Part shown: positions 19,425 through 29,965 of the stretch, in pieces | How the letters are laid out: every line of letters starts with the position of its first letter | How positions within the stretch are numbered: the first letter of the stretch is position 1 | Source: Bryobacterales bacterium | Lineage (GTDB): Bacteria; Acidobacteriota; Terriglobia; Bryobacterales; UBA6623 | Assembly: GCA_026713545.1 (NCBI GenBank) | Contig: JAPOOG010000109.1 | Span: forward strand, 1-64,000 | Reading direction: 5' to 3' | Length of the DNA: 64,000 nt | The notes under the pieces: model-generated | The model's database searches: none | Seen by the model: only the letters and a program-made list of their open reading frames with translations | Told to the model about the DNA's origin: nothing | Translations under genes and position numbers: made by a program

Positions 19425-20150
19425 TCAGGGAATTATCGGTCCAGAATTGCCTAGACCGGCGCGGCGGCGGTCGGGGAGTGACTGGAGGATCTGGCTGTCG
19501 TCCTGAACCTGCCGCTTGTCGTTCTTCCCAATTGTCTGGGCGATGACGCTTGCCCGTTTCGCGTGCCAGGCGGTGAGTTCATCCTCCTGCCAGTGCTTGA
19601 ATCTGCTTTCGAAAACGGTTCCATCCAGGTTCCCGAAACGAATCGCCCGTTTCTTCTTGACCTCGGACTCGGCAGCGCCCGAGACCAGCAGCGCGTTGCC
19701 CTGCGCGACCGTGAGTGACGAGCCCTCCACTTCAGCCGCATCGAGTCGATACAAGCCTTTCTTGAGAAGATGGACCTTCGCCTCGCCGGCCAATAATGTC
19801 AGCGACTCTTCGTCGTAGACGATGTGGGCATCGACGATCATCGATCCCCGATGCAGTCTTACGCTCGCCGAGGTGAGCCCGGCGGACACCATTTCGACCT
19901 CCGAGTGCGGACCAAGACGCAGGTAGGAGCCCACCGCGAAGAGCACCTCGGCCCGTCCGTCTTCGGTTCGGAGTCGTTGCCCCTCCTCTAGGTGCAGCAA
20001 ACTAGGCCGGACCTCGATCAGACGCTCGTCCTGCAGCAAGACTCTGCCTTCGATGTGGTTGATCATCCCGGCCTTGGCGGAGATCACGTCCTGAGAAAAT
20101 GCCGCCACGGGCAGAAACAATGCGGCGGTGGCTTGTAGCAACGTTTTCAC
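19425..20150 (-). CDS. FecR-domain-like secreted protein
   Basis: Signal peptide, then AKAGMINHIEGRVLLQD...LEEGQRLRTEDGRAEVLFAVGSYLRLGPHSEVEM, resembling the FecR beta-domain. Confidence 0.7.
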   Translation of the reverse strand: MKTLLQATAALFLPVAAFSQDVISAKAGMINHIEGRVLLQDERLIEVRPSLLHLEEGQRLRTEDGRAEVLFAVGSYLRLGPHSEVEMVSAGLTSASVRLHRGSMIVDAHIVYDEESLTLLAGEAKVHLLKKGLYRLDAAEVEGSSLTVAQGNALLVSGAAESEVKKKRAIRFGNLDGTVFESRFKHWQEDELTAWHAKRASVIAQTIGKNDKRQVQDDSQILQSLPDRRRAGLGNSGPIIP

Positions 20151-20321
20151 AAGGCCCCGGAGGTTTGTGAGTGCAGTCTGTTGGATGTCTCTAGAAGCCT
20201 AACACACGCAGCGTAACCGCTCTGCATAAATCGATCGTGCGGTCACTACCCTTGAATCCTCACCACGAGGGGGACGCGGCCGTCAATGAATCCCGGCGCA
20301 TCCGGATCCGGTTCCGCGCGG

Positions 20322-20921
20322 TCAGTCACGCTTGGCCGCATACAACCCGCGGCTGCGGATGAACTCGCGGACGTTTGCGGGAAGCCAGTCCGAGACTCTC
20401 TCATCTGCTCTGAGCTTTCTCCGCAACTCGGTCGACGAAACCGGAAGCGCGACGCTCCGCAGCCAGTGAACCCGCGCGCCCTTGGGAACCCTCTCCTCGT
20501 CACATTCCGAGCCCGGACGGCTCACCACGATCCACTCCGTCCCGCGAACGACTTCTTCCCAACGATGCCAGGTCCGAATGTCGGCGAAGGCATCGCACCC
20601 GATCACGAAGAACAAACGGTCTCCGGCCGCCAAGTCCGGCTTGACACGCTGAATGGTGTCGATCGAGTAGTTCGGACGGCCGTCTTTCCGCTCCGCCTCC
20701 AGGTCCGACACCTCCAGGCACGCGTCCGCCTCGCAGGCAAGCTCGACCATGCGGTAGCGGTCAAGGTAGGGCGCCTCGGGCCGGCCCCCGCGGTGCGGCG
20801 GCGCCCCCACCGGGATCAGGAGCACCCGCTCGAGATCGAACGTATCCGCAGCCGCGCGCGCCACCTCCAGATGCCCCTGGTGAATGGGGTCGAACGTGCC
20901 GCCGTAGAGAGCGATGTTCAC
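20322..20921 (-). CDS. nadD: Nicotinate-nucleotide adenylyltransferase
   Basis: [74 protein letters not shown]-like [10 protein letters not shown]. Confidence 0.95.
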   Translation of the reverse strand: MNIALYGGTFDPIHQGHLEVARAAADTFDLERVLLIPVGAPPHRGGRPEAPYLDRYRMVELACEADACLEVSDLEAERKDGRPNYSIDTIQRVKPDLAAGDRLFFVIGCDAFADIRTWHRWEEVVRGTEWIVVSRPGSECDEERVPKGARVHWLRSVALPVSSTELRRKLRADERVSDWLPANVREFIRSRGLYAAKRD

Positions 20922-21940
20922 TGGGTTGTCAGCGCCGCCTCGCGCACCGCGCGGACCTGCATCCCGAGGTAGCGCTTGAGCTCGTCAATCCCCTCGCCCA
21001 TCACCGAGGAGATGACGAAGAAAGGCATCTTGGCATCTTTGCAGAACCGCCGCAAGGCGTCGACCCGGCCGGTTTCTTGCACGGCGTCCGCCTTGGTGGC
21101 CACCACCACCATCGGTTCTTGGGCCAGCTTCGCCGAGAAGCTGGCCAACTCCTTGACGACGACTTGGTAGTCGGCGATCGGGTCGCGCTCACTGAAGTCG
21201 CTGACATCGATCAGATGTGCGAGGATGCGCGTCCGCTCGATATGCCGCAGGAACTGCAGCCCAAGCCCCAGCCCTTCGTGGGCGCCTGCGATAATCCCCG
21301 GAATGTCGGCCACGACGAAGCTGTCGAACTCATCGATCGAGACGACGCCGAGGTGCGGCTCCAGCGTCGTGAACGGATAGTCGGCGACTTTCGGATGCGC
21401 CGCCGAGATTCGTGCGATGAAGGTGGACTTGCCTGCGTTGGGGAAACCGACCAGCCCGACGTCGGCCAGCAGCTTCAGTTCGAAGCGCAGATCGAGATGT
21501 TCACCCGGTTCGCCCCGATCGGCTCGCCGCGGAGCCTGGTTCGTCGACGTTGCGAAGCGCGCATTCCCGCGACCTCCGCGGCCTCCTTTGGCCACGGCAA
21601 CCTCCTGTCCGTATTCGACCATGTCGGCCAGCTTCGCGCCGCTGGCCTCGTCGATGACTTCAGTCCCCACCGGGACTTCCAGGACGAGGTCTTGTCCGTT
21701 CCGGCCCGTGCGGTTGCTGCCCTCGCCGTGCCGGCCGCGTTCGGCCTTCTGTTCGGGCCTGTGCCTGAAATGTAGCAGTGTATTGTGTTGCCGGGCCGCC
21801 CTGATGACAACGTGCCCGCCGCGTCCGCCGTCGCCGCCGCTTGGACCTCCGTGGGGCGCGAACTTCTCCCGGCGGAACGCCATGCAGCCGTCGCCGCCGT
21901 CGCCGGCCTTGACCCTGACCCTGGCTTCGTCGACAAACAT
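20918..21940 (-). CDS. obgE: GTPase Obg
   Basis: [90 protein letters not shown]. Confidence 0.98.
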   Translation of the reverse strand: MFVDEARVRVKAGDGGDGCMAFRREKFAPHGGPSGGDGGRGGHVVIRAARQHNTLLHFRHRPEQKAERGRHGEGSNRTGRNGQDLVLEVPVGTEVIDEASGAKLADMVEYGQEVAVAKGGRGGRGNARFATSTNQAPRRADRGEPGEHLDLRFELKLLADVGLVGFPNAGKSTFIARISAAHPKVADYPFTTLEPHLGVVSIDEFDSFVVADIPGIIAGAHEGLGLGLQFLRHIERTRILAHLIDVSDFSERDPIADYQVVVKELASFSAKLAQEPMVVVATKADAVQETGRVDALRRFCKDAKMPFFVISSVMGEGIDELKRYLGMQVRAVREAALTTQ

Positions 21941-22130
21941 CAGCCGCTTCGTTGACGCTGGCTTCTCTTCTCGCGACGCTGATTTTCAGGCCTCGACACC
22001 GTGTTCAAGCTCGCTCAAGGCATTCGATACAGGCCTGACTCTCATCAGCGCGCGCAATGAAAACGGCGCGGAAGCTCCGCCTGCGCACGGCTTTGATGTC
22101 GTCCGGACGGCTGCCCCGCCGCTGGAAAGG

Positions 22131-22394
22131 CTAGGCGGTTTCAGTGGGCCGAACGTGGATCAGCCGCCCGCGGCGTCCGCGGTCAGCGAACTCGACCACG
22201 CCCGTGACCTTCGCGAACAACGTATCGTCCTTGCCGCGGCCCACGTTGTCGCCGGCTCGAAAGCGCGTGCCGCGTTGACGAACCAGGATCGATCCTCCGC
22301 TCACGAACTGGCCCGCGAAGCGTTTGACGCCCAGCCGTTGGGCGTTCGAGTCTCGGCCGTTTCGTGAACTTCCTAATCCCTTTTTGTGCGCCAT
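22131..22394 (-). CDS. rpmA: 50S ribosomal protein L27
   Basis: [61 protein letters not shown]. Confidence 0.98.
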   Translation of the reverse strand: MAHKKGLGSSRNGRDSNAQRLGVKRFAGQFVSGGSILVRQRGTRFRAGDNVGRGKDDTLFAKVTGVVEFADRGRRGRLIHVRPTETA

Positions 22395-22408
22395 GACTTC
22401 TCCCGCGG

Positions 22409-22717
22409 CTAGATCGAGATCTCGTCGATCCTCACTTGGGTGTATTCCTGCCGGTGGCCGTTCTTGCGCCGGTACATCTTGCGGCGCTTGAACTTGTACA
22501 CAATGATCTTCTTGCCGCGGCCGTGCGCCTTGATCGTACCCGTTACCTTCGCGGAACTGGCCGGCGCGCCCGCAACAAGGTCCCCATCGTCGGGTGAGAC
22601 CGCAAGCGCCTTGAACTCGACGATCGAGCCCACGTCGCCCGCCAGCTTCTCGATCTTCACTTCTTCTCCGGGCGAGACAGTGCACTGTTTCCCGCCCGTC
22701 TCGATGATGGCGTACAT
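22409..22717 (-). CDS. rplU: 50S ribosomal protein L21
   Basis: [30 protein letters not shown]...[31 protein letters not shown]. Confidence 0.98.
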   Translation of the reverse strand: MYAIIETGGKQCTVSPGEEVKIEKLAGDVGSIVEFKALAVSPDDGDLVAGAPASSAKVTGTIKAHGRGKKIIVYKFKRRKMYRRKNGHRQEYTQVRIDEISI

Positions 22718-22949
22718 GACCGCGGCCTGTGTGTGTTCCGAGGGAGCCCGCCGGAAGGCGGATGCTTCGACCTGAGTTCCTCCGATTATACAACATCGCC
22801 GGCGCTTGGTTCTCTGCGTCGGGTGCGTTTGTATCCCGGTGTCACCAACAACTTGGGAAATCCGCTCTGCGCTCGCCTGCATCCCCGAACTCTTCAAGAA
22901 CTACGTGCTCTGATGCAGTTTTGATGCGCTTGCGAAGCGGTTTCTCTAC

Positions 22950-23030
22950 CCTGCGTTTCTCACTACGAGGCGAGCTGAACTGCGTGAGAGGCCGTCAGGA
23001 CAAGGCGCGAGCCGCTGGGCGTGAGCAACT
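22950..23030 (+). repeat. Family-1 element, left part
   Basis: CCTGCGTTTCTCACTACGAGGCGAGCTGAACTGCGTGAGAGGCCGTCAGGACAAGGCGCGAGCCGC. Confidence 0.75.
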
Positions 23031-23304
23031 CAGCCCTTAAGATTTTTCACGAATCACGGCTTTTGTGTTTTTCACGAAACACGAGTCACGGCTTTTTAAT
23101 ACCTATTGGTACTGAAGCCCTTCAGTCTTTTTTTTTCGCACCGGCCGGCATAGCATGAGGAAGCGAGGCTAAAGATCGACTTGCCGGCGCCGCGCCGCCC
23201 GCTATAGAGGCTGCCCCCACGACGGCAACACGACCTTATGCTTTTTACGAAACACGGCTTTTGCGGTTCAACGGCTGTCAGACATTTCTTCTGGAGCGAA
23301 CGAG

Positions 23305-23365
23305 GCCTCGGCCAACGGTTTTCACGAAACACGAATCACGAGACACGAAACACGGCTTTTTTTCG
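23305..23365 (+). repeat. CACGAAACACGAATCACGAGACACGAAACACGG tandem array
   Basis: Read directly; related arrays at 3546-3580, 11140-11165 and 23046-23095. Confidence 0.8.
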
Positions 23366-23432
23366 CCGTGGGTGCGCGACGGGTGGCGCCACCAGAAACC
23401 GCCGTCCGGACCATTGCGCCCGCCGACAAGTC

Positions 23433-23478
23433 ACTGTTTTCCAGTTCACCATTGTTCACTATTGTTCGCCATTGTTCA
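23433..23478 (+). repeat. Short tandem array, about 10-bp unit CRCYATTGTT
   Basis: TTCACCATTGTTCACTATTGTTCGCCATTGTTCAGC. Confidence 0.7.
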
Positions 23479-23580
23479 GCAAAAAATATTGTCCTGCGCC
23501 AGTGTCCTCGCGCCGCCCGCCGGGCTGCTCCCGCTGCCGCGAACACCAATCGAAACCATGCTGAGAACGGGGAACGTTCC

Positions 23581-23655
23581 AGCATGCATTTCTCACCACG
23601 CGGCGAGGTCAAGCGCGTGAGAGGGCCGTCAGGAGGAGGCGCGAGCCGCTGGTGG
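23581..23655 (+). repeat. Family-1 element, left part
   Basis: AGCATGCATTTCTCACCACGCGGCGAGGTCAAGCGCGTGAGAGGGCCGTCAGGAGGAGGCGCGAGCCGC. Confidence 0.8.
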
Positions 23656-23913
23656 CGCGGTGTCGTTGGCGGGTCGGATATCAAACCTCAACGCTGTTTT
23701 GAATAGTGTGCCGGGCGTGATCCGGACATCCCGCCGTGGCAGGGGAAACCAGTCGCAGCATGTGCCTGGGCTTTGCGGGATGTTGGCGCGCGTGCCGCAG
23801 AGCTTGCTTCCCTTCCCCGGGACCGGGGGCGGCTGACGAGGAAGGCCGTCAAACGCTACGATGGAGAACTTTGTCGGGATATTTCCTGAATGGCTTGAGA
23901 AAGGTGTGTGCGG

Positions 23914-24762
23914 ATGAAACTGGTTACATTCACCCACGGCGGGAGCACGCGGGCGGGACTCGATGTCGGCGGCGGAGTGGCGGACCTGGGACCGGGCGGT
24001 TATCCGGATGTGCTCTCGTTCTTGAGGGCTGGTGATGCCGCGGCCCGCTATGCAAGGGAAGTGCTGGCAAGCCCAGGGGATGTCCTGCCGCACTCGGAGG
24101 TCAAGATCGAAGCGCCCATCCCCGACCCGCCGAAGTTCATTTGCATCGGGTTGAACTACCTGGACCATGCCAGGGAATCGGGCATGGAGGTTCCGACGAC
24201 GCCGACGGTCTTCACCAAGTATTCGAACGCCGTGATCGGACCCGGTGACGCGATCGAAATCCCGTCGGTGTCCAACGAGGTCGACTACGAGGCGGAGTTC
24301 GCCTTTGTCATCGGCAAAGAGGGACGGAACATCCCGCGGGACAAATGGGAGGAGTACGTGTTCGGCTATACCATCGTCCATGATGTGAGCGCGCGGGACT
24401 ATCAGCTCGCCACTTCCCAGTGGACGATCGGCAAGACGTTCGACACCTTCGGCCCGATGGGCCCGTCAATCGTCAGCAAAGACGAAATCGGAGATCCTCA
24501 CGATCTGCGAATCAGCCTGGATCTGAACGGACGGACGCTCCAGGACTCGAGCACGAAGCAGTTGATCTTCCGGATCCCGGAGCTGGTCGAGTATCTGTCG
24601 ACGGTGATGACCCTGCTGCCGGGAGACATCGTATCGACGGGAACGCCCCCCGGAGTCGGCTTCGCCCGGAAGCCCCCGATCTTCATGAAGCCCGGAGACG
24701 AAGTGGAGATCAAGGTGGAGGGCCTGGGGAAGCTGAGGAACCCGTGCGTAGCGGGGGCGTAG
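23914..24762 (+). CDS. Fumarylacetoacetate hydrolase family protein (cytoplasmic)
   Basis: KFICIGLNYLDHARESGMEVPTTPTVFTKYSNAVIGPGDAIEIP...VDYEAEFAFVIGK...GYTIVHDVSARDYQ...DIVSTGTPPGVGFARKPPIFMKPGDEVEI. Confidence 0.94.
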   Translation: MKLVTFTHGGSTRAGLDVGGGVADLGPGGYPDVLSFLRAGDAAARYAREVLASPGDVLPHSEVKIEAPIPDPPKFICIGLNYLDHARESGMEVPTTPTVFTKYSNAVIGPGDAIEIPSVSNEVDYEAEFAFVIGKEGRNIPRDKWEEYVFGYTIVHDVSARDYQLATSQWTIGKTFDTFGPMGPSIVSKDEIGDPHDLRISLDLNGRTLQDSSTKQLIFRIPELVEYLSTVMTLLPGDIVSTGTPPGVGFARKPPIFMKPGDEVEIKVEGLGKLRNPCVAGA

Positions 24763-24771
24763 CGAAGCGGT

Positions 24772-24882
24772 TGTTGCGAAGCCGCCAAGCACGGTGCAAG
24801 GCGTATCGCCGACGGCCTTCGACTTCCTCCTCGGATTTGTTGGCGGGCTATGCGGCTCTTGGCGGCTTTGCCAGGAACGTAC
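24772..24882. repeat. Family-3-like inverted-repeat element between FAH gene and aminotransferase
   Basis: GTTGTTGCGAAGCCGCCAAG and CTTGGCGGCTTTGCCAGGAACG as inverted ends. Confidence 0.55.
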
Positions 24883-26070
24883 TCAGTCCTTGAACAACTT
24901 CTTGATCCCTCTTGTCGCTTGCCTGGTCCTGTGCTCGTTTTCCACGAGCGCAAAACGGACGTGCCCCTCGCCCTCCGGCCCGAAGCCAATGCCGGGAGAA
25001 ACCGCGACGAGGGCTCTCTCCAGCACGAGCTTGGAGAATTCTAGCGAACCGGCCCACTCGTAGCGTTCCGGGATCTTCGCCCACAGGAACATGGTCGCCG
25101 GGGGGGGCTCGACCATCCAACCGGCGCGATGGAGGCCGGCGGCCAACACGTCCCGCCGCCTCTGATAGGAATCGCAGATTTTTTTTGTTTCCTCTTCGCA
25201 CTCTCGGAGCGCGATGATCGAAGCGATCTGGATGGGCTGAAAGACACCGTAGTCGAGGTAGCTTTTGATGCGCCCCAAAGCGGCGATCATCTTCGGGTTG
25301 CCCAGGCAGAAACCGACACGCCAACCGGCCATGTTGTAGCTTTTTGACATCGAGAAGATTTCGACGCCGACTTCCTTTGCCCCCGGCGCCTGCAACAGGC
25401 TCGGCGCCTTGTATCCGTCGAAGCAGAGGTCCGCATAAGCGAAATCGTGGACGATCATCGTGCCGTGTTTGTGGGCCATCTCGACCAGCCGTTCAAAAAA
25501 CGGCAGATCGACGCACGTCGTAGTGGGATTGTGCGGGAACGACAACAGGATCATCTTGGGCGGGCGAATCGATTTCTTGTAGAAGTCCTCGATGCGGTTC
25601 AAGAAGTCGTCCGGCGAACGGAGAGGCAGATTGCAGGCCTGGCCCTCGGCCATGACGATGCCCCACTGATGAATCGGATAGGAGGGGTCCGGCGCGACGA
25701 CGGGGTCGCCGGGACCGATGACGGCAAAGAGTAAATGAGCCAGGGCATCCTTGGCGCCCATGGTGACGATGGCCTCTTTTTCGGGGTCCAGCTCGACGTC
25801 GTAATTCGCCCGATATCGCTTGCAGATCTCATCGCGAAGGCGCGGTATGCCCCGTGACATCGAGTAGCGATGATTGGTCTTTTTGCGGGACGCTTCGGAT
25901 AGTTTCGACACGATGGTCCGAGGAGTGGCGCCATCGGGATTACCCATTCCGAGGTCGATGACATCAAACTGCGCCGCCCGCGCCTTGGCGCGCATCTCGT
26001 TGATGACGGCGAACACGTATGGAGGAAGTTTGCCGATGCGGTAGAACTCTTCGTCTTTGAAAATGCCCAT
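24883..26070 (-). CDS. PLP-dependent aminotransferase, AlaC/LL-diaminopimelate aminotransferase-like
   Basis: LPPYVFAVINEMRAKARAAQFDVIDLGMGNPDGATP..., ILLSFPHNPTTTCVDLPFFE, VHDFAYADLCFDG, SMSKSYNMAGWRVGFCLGN. Confidence 0.92.
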   Translation of the reverse strand: MGIFKDEEFYRIGKLPPYVFAVINEMRAKARAAQFDVIDLGMGNPDGATPRTIVSKLSEASRKKTNHRYSMSRGIPRLRDEICKRYRANYDVELDPEKEAIVTMGAKDALAHLLFAVIGPGDPVVAPDPSYPIHQWGIVMAEGQACNLPLRSPDDFLNRIEDFYKKSIRPPKMILLSFPHNPTTTCVDLPFFERLVEMAHKHGTMIVHDFAYADLCFDGYKAPSLLQAPGAKEVGVEIFSMSKSYNMAGWRVGFCLGNPKMIAALGRIKSYLDYGVFQPIQIASIIALRECEEETKKICDSYQRRRDVLAAGLHRAGWMVEPPPATMFLWAKIPERYEWAGSLEFSKLVLERALVAVSPGIGFGPEGEGHVRFALVENEHRTRQATRGIKKLFKD

Positions 26071-26093
26071 GCTGGTTTCCAGTGTAGAGAAAC

Positions 26094-27203
26094 CTAATGT
26101 ACCGGGAGAGGTTGCCATGGGCGGCCCTGTGACTGGGCGACGGCTTGACTGGTCAAGGAGCCCCGATAAGTGCTCACCGCGGCTTGGAGGGAGGCGTCGC
26201 GGCGTACGGCCTCTTCAACTCCGTGGTCTGCGAGCAGAAGGAGATAGGGAAGCGTAGCGTTCGTCAGAGCGTATGTGGAGGTGTTGGGAACCAGCGCCGG
26301 GATGTTCGGAACACAGTAGTGTTGGACTCCTGCCGCCTCATAGACAGGCTCGCTATGCGTCGTTGGCCGCGACGTCTCGGCGCAACCGCCCTGATCGATG
26401 GCTACGTCGACAAACACCGACCCCTTCTTCATGCCCTGAATCATGGCGCGGGTAATGACTTTCGGCGCGGATGCTCCCGGCGCCAAGACGGCGCCGATCA
26501 GCAGATCAGCCCGCAAGAGCGATTCGGCAAGACTTGTGGAATTCGAAGTCAACGTCGTGACACGCCCTTGGAACCGATCGTCGAGCTCGCGAAGACGGCG
26601 CAGGTTCTTGTCGATGACGGTGACTCTCGCGCCGGTGCTCAGCGCGACCCGGGCCGCGTTGGACCCGACGATACCGCCGCCGACGACAACCACCTCGGCG
26701 GGCGGAACACCGGGAACGCCTCCGAGCAATATGCCGCGGCCGTGATAGATCCGTTCCAGATATTGCGAGCCGACCTGCGGCGCCAGCCGGCCTGCGACTT
26801 CACTCATGGGTTCGAGCAGCGGGAGCCGGCCATCAGGCTCCGCGACAGCCTCGTAAGCAATGGCCGTGAGGCCGCTGTCAAGCATTTGCTGGGTCAGTTG
26901 CTCCAACGGCGCCAGATGGAGGTAGGTAAACAGCGTGAGACTCGGCCGAAAATATCGAACCTCGCTTGGTTGTGGTTCTTTCACCTTGACGACGATGTCG
27001 GTCTGGCCCCAGACGTCGGAGGCCGCCTCGACGAGAATAGCCCCGGCACGGCCGTATTCGTCGTCGGTGATCGAGCTGCCTTCACCCGCCCCGGCCTGCA
27101 CCAGAACCTCGTGGCCGGACTCACGCAGGGTCCTCACACCGCCGGGCACGAGTGCGGCGCGGGTCTCCCCGTTCTTGATTTCCGCCGGTACGCCGATGAC
27201 CAT
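26094..27203 (-). CDS. ald: Alanine dehydrogenase
   Basis: MVIGVPAEIKNGETRAALVPGGVRTLRESGHEVLVQAGAGEGSSITDDEY; VVVVGGGIVGSNAARVALSTGARVTVIDKN; VDVAIDQGGCAETSRPTTHSEPVY. Confidence 0.96.
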   Translation of the reverse strand: MVIGVPAEIKNGETRAALVPGGVRTLRESGHEVLVQAGAGEGSSITDDEYGRAGAILVEAASDVWGQTDIVVKVKEPQPSEVRYFRPSLTLFTYLHLAPLEQLTQQMLDSGLTAIAYEAVAEPDGRLPLLEPMSEVAGRLAPQVGSQYLERIYHGRGILLGGVPGVPPAEVVVVGGGIVGSNAARVALSTGARVTVIDKNLRRLRELDDRFQGRVTTLTSNSTSLAESLLRADLLIGAVLAPGASAPKVITRAMIQGMKKGSVFVDVAIDQGGCAETSRPTTHSEPVYEAAGVQHYCVPNIPALVPNTSTYALTNATLPYLLLLADHGVEEAVRRDASLQAAVSTYRGSLTSQAVAQSQGRPWQPLPVH

Positions 27204-27244
27204 GGGAACACCTCCCACTTGTTGGATTCAGACGGCAGCGAAAG

Positions 27245-27402
27245 GGTTTCTTGCAAAGGCGTCAAGCGCCCTGAACTTGAAAAAAAACCTGGATGGCGTC
27301 AGGCTCATGCCTGCTCCGGAGCAGACCGATAACAAAGAGAAGCATCCCATTATTTTTCAGTGAGCTTTGCAGCCCCCGGCGCCTTTGCGAGAAACGCCTA
27401 AT
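27245..27402. repeat. Family-3 inverted-repeat element upstream of ald, downstream of CehA-like gene
   Basis: GGGTTTCTTGCAAAGGCGTC ... GGCGCCTTTGCGAGAAACGCC inverted ends. Confidence 0.6.
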
Positions 27403-29908
27403 CGGCCCTGGGCGCGGTCATGAGGGGATACCCCAGGGTGTCGCCGTTGGCTTGGAAACCGTTGTGGTCGACATCCACGTAGATCGGGTTGGTGTAGGCG
27501 ACCGGGTGCATCTGGCCGTAGGGGTTGAGACCCCAGCCCTTTTCAAGGTTCGAGTTCTCACCCGTCGCCACCACGATCAGATGCTCGTCCCGCTGGAGCA
27601 TGACACGGATGATCTCATCGAACTTCACCGTTCCGTCACTGAACATACCGGGGTTCACGTCTTTGCGAAAGTTGTACTGCTCGGGCTGGCGACCGCTGAC
27701 GAGGACTTGCACGCGGTCGATTTCCAACCAATTGGGCGTCTGGACCTGGATGTTAAGGTCGATGAAGCCGGCGCTCACGACAGTAGAACCGATGGGCAGC
27801 CCTTCGGCAGTGGTCACTTTGAGGAAGGGGCCGTTGGTAATCATCATGCGGCCTGCCTTGGAATTGCGAATAATCTCGGCGTGGTCGATGTCACCGGGCT
27901 GATCCGTTGAGCTGGGCACATACGTCCGCCAGCCCCCCACACCATTGCCGAATACACGATGGGCATCGCTAACCGCCACGCACCAGACGTGCCGTCCCTG
28001 GTTGAGCATTTGAAGCCACCCGAAAGTGCGGTTGGCGCCTCGACGGCCCGCGTAGCTGGGGCTGAGATTCAGAATCTCATCGCTCCAAACTTCGGCGCCG
28101 TCAATCAGTTCCTCAAAACCGACGAAGCCGCCGTCGCGGTCCCCGTCCTGGTCGCGGTCGAAGAATACATTGCCGACATTGGGGTGGTTGGCCTGCACCC
28201 AGCGGTCCGGACCGCCGCCGAAAGGCTCCACTCTGTTCCTGGCGTTCGCGAGGGCATCGATTCGGGAGCCGGCGGCGAGAGACGGCGTGCCCCAGTTGCG
28301 AAGCACGATGGCGTTGATGCGTGGGTCGTAGGTCCACAGCGGCGCCCCACCGTTCTGTGAGAGCGGGTCTGGGACAAACGGGAAGGCGTTGAAGTGTTGT
28401 CCGCTGCCGGTCAGCTCGATGCCGGGGACCGTCTTGATGCGGCTGCTCAAGCCCAAGCGGTCGATGTACGGCTCCCAGTCGTACAGGCGTTGATGTTCGG
28501 TGGTGGGGGCGAACTCGATGTGCTCGGCGGCCAAGTTGATGACGCGGTCGTAGGTGTTGCAGTAGTTGTCTCCGCTGGGCGTCGAGTGTGCGTGATAGTC
28601 GGTGCTGATCCATCCCTTGGTGTCGACGCTGCGCTGGAGGGTGGCTTCGACCGCGAGAGTCTGCTCCCTGGCGACTTCGATCCGCTTTTCGACGATGTCG
28701 TGCTCGGGACCGAGTGTAACGCGAAGGAGGTACTTGCCTGGAGGGACTTGTTGTGTGACTCGGCCGTCGTGTGTCTGGTATTGATGGTTGCCGCCGTGAG
28801 CGCGGTAGTCGGTCCCGAAATTGGGGGTCGTGGTGCCGTCGATGCCTATGAACTGGACTTTGCCCGGCGACGGGCGGCCGCCGGCGTCCTTGATCGCGAC
28901 CTTCACTGTGGAAGCCTTCGAGACAGCGAAGTCCAATTGAGCGGCGCTGTTTCGTTTTACTGAAACCTGTTTCTCAAGCGGGTCGCGGCCGATGTCCTCG
29001 AACTTGACCTTGTGATCGCCGGTGGGAAGCCGGAATGAGAAGCGGCCCTCCGCGTCCGGATAGTGAGGGATTCGCGTGCCGTCGATGTCGACCAGCAGCG
29101 ACGCGTGGACCGCCGGTTGACCGGCCGAGTCTTTTGCGATTCCTGATACTTCACCTGTCGGGCCTTCGGCGGCGGCGAGGACTCCGTACGCGGCAAGGGG
29201 TGAATCCGCCACGGCGATGCGGACCTGGAACGTCTTTTCTTCACCCGGCTCAAGCGCCATCTCGTCGATGAGCGTTGTACCTTTGACGGGGCCGCTGGCG
29301 TATCCCCGTTTGTCAAACGGGTCAATACTGTCGCCCACCCGAATGTTGCCGACGGTCTGTTCGCCGTCGAGCCCCTTCCAGACAGGCGAGGGCGTGATGG
29401 TCTTCACTTCCTGCGACTCGTTGCGATACGTCGAGGAGACCAGCAGATACTGCCAATCCTGTTCCAGTCGATACTCGTGCCGGGTGTAGAGACCATCGCC
29501 TTTTGCGGCGGTACGGACGGCTTCGATGACAGCCGTTCCGCTGCCGGACCCGTCATCGGCGATCTTGACGAACGACATATAACCGCCTTCTCCGCCGGGA
29601 CGGAAAGCGGTGAGCTGGTCGTTGTCCTCGCCGCGCAAGTCGAGGTCGAAGAGGCACCCCTGAAGGACGAAGGCGTATTCGGTGGTCATGTTGGCGCGAC
29701 GGAAGGGCTGCGCGCCGGAGACGAGTGCATGGATCTTGTTGTTGCGAAGGATGAAGTCGTTCGGGAGGCCGTCGGCTTCCTTGCCCTTGGGCATCTGCTC
29801 GCTGTTGTGGAGGCCGATTTCGAGGGCTTCGACACGGTCGCGCTCGGCGGTGAGTCCCCAGACGAAGAGGATGCAGAAGAAAAGAATGATAACGGGTCGG
29901 ATTTTCAT
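27398..29908 (-). CDS. CehA/McbA family metallohydrolase (PHP-type domain), secreted
   Basis: Signal peptide; KGWISTDYHAHSTPSGDNYCNTYDRVINLAAEHIEFAPTTEHQRLYDW; WCVAVSDAHRVFGNGVGGWRTYVPSS; beta-sandwich N-terminal region. Confidence 0.85.
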   Translation of the reverse strand: MKIRPVIILFFCILFVWGLTAERDRVEALEIGLHNSEQMPKGKEADGLPNDFILRNNKIHALVSGAQPFRRANMTTEYAFVLQGCLFDLDLRGEDNDQLTAFRPGGEGGYMSFVKIADDGSGSGTAVIEAVRTAAKGDGLYTRHEYRLEQDWQYLLVSSTYRNESQEVKTITPSPVWKGLDGEQTVGNIRVGDSIDPFDKRGYASGPVKGTTLIDEMALEPGEEKTFQVRIAVADSPLAAYGVLAAAEGPTGEVSGIAKDSAGQPAVHASLLVDIDGTRIPHYPDAEGRFSFRLPTGDHKVKFEDIGRDPLEKQVSVKRNSAAQLDFAVSKASTVKVAIKDAGGRPSPGKVQFIGIDGTTTPNFGTDYRAHGGNHQYQTHDGRVTQQVPPGKYLLRVTLGPEHDIVEKRIEVAREQTLAVEATLQRSVDTKGWISTDYHAHSTPSGDNYCNTYDRVINLAAEHIEFAPTTEHQRLYDWEPYIDRLGLSSRIKTVPGIELTGSGQHFNAFPFVPDPLSQNGGAPLWTYDPRINAIVLRNWGTPSLAAGSRIDALANARNRVEPFGGGPDRWVQANHPNVGNVFFDRDQDGDRDGGFVGFEELIDGAEVWSDEILNLSPSYAGRRGANRTFGWLQMLNQGRHVWCVAVSDAHRVFGNGVGGWRTYVPSSTDQPGDIDHAEIIRNSKAGRMMITNGPFLKVTTAEGLPIGSTVVSAGFIDLNIQVQTPNWLEIDRVQVLVSGRQPEQYNFRKDVNPGMFSDGTVKFDEIIRVMLQRDEHLIVVATGENSNLEKGWGLNPYGQMHPVAYTNPIYVDVDHNGFQANGDTLGYPLMTAPRAD

Positions 29909-29965
29909 GAGTGGCCTCGGGAAGAGATGTACTCCTACAGTCTAATGAGAGTTCATTGCATTTGT

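Noticed and set aside
23046-23365. CACGAAACACGA arrays as a possible CRISPR array
   Set aside because: Unit is 8-10 bp with no 25-40-bp unique spacers and no cas genes.
24883-26118. Aminotransferase start at 26118 overlapping ald
   Set aside because: The internal Met at 26070 (MGIFKDEEFYRIGKLPPY) fits family N-termini and avoids the overlap.
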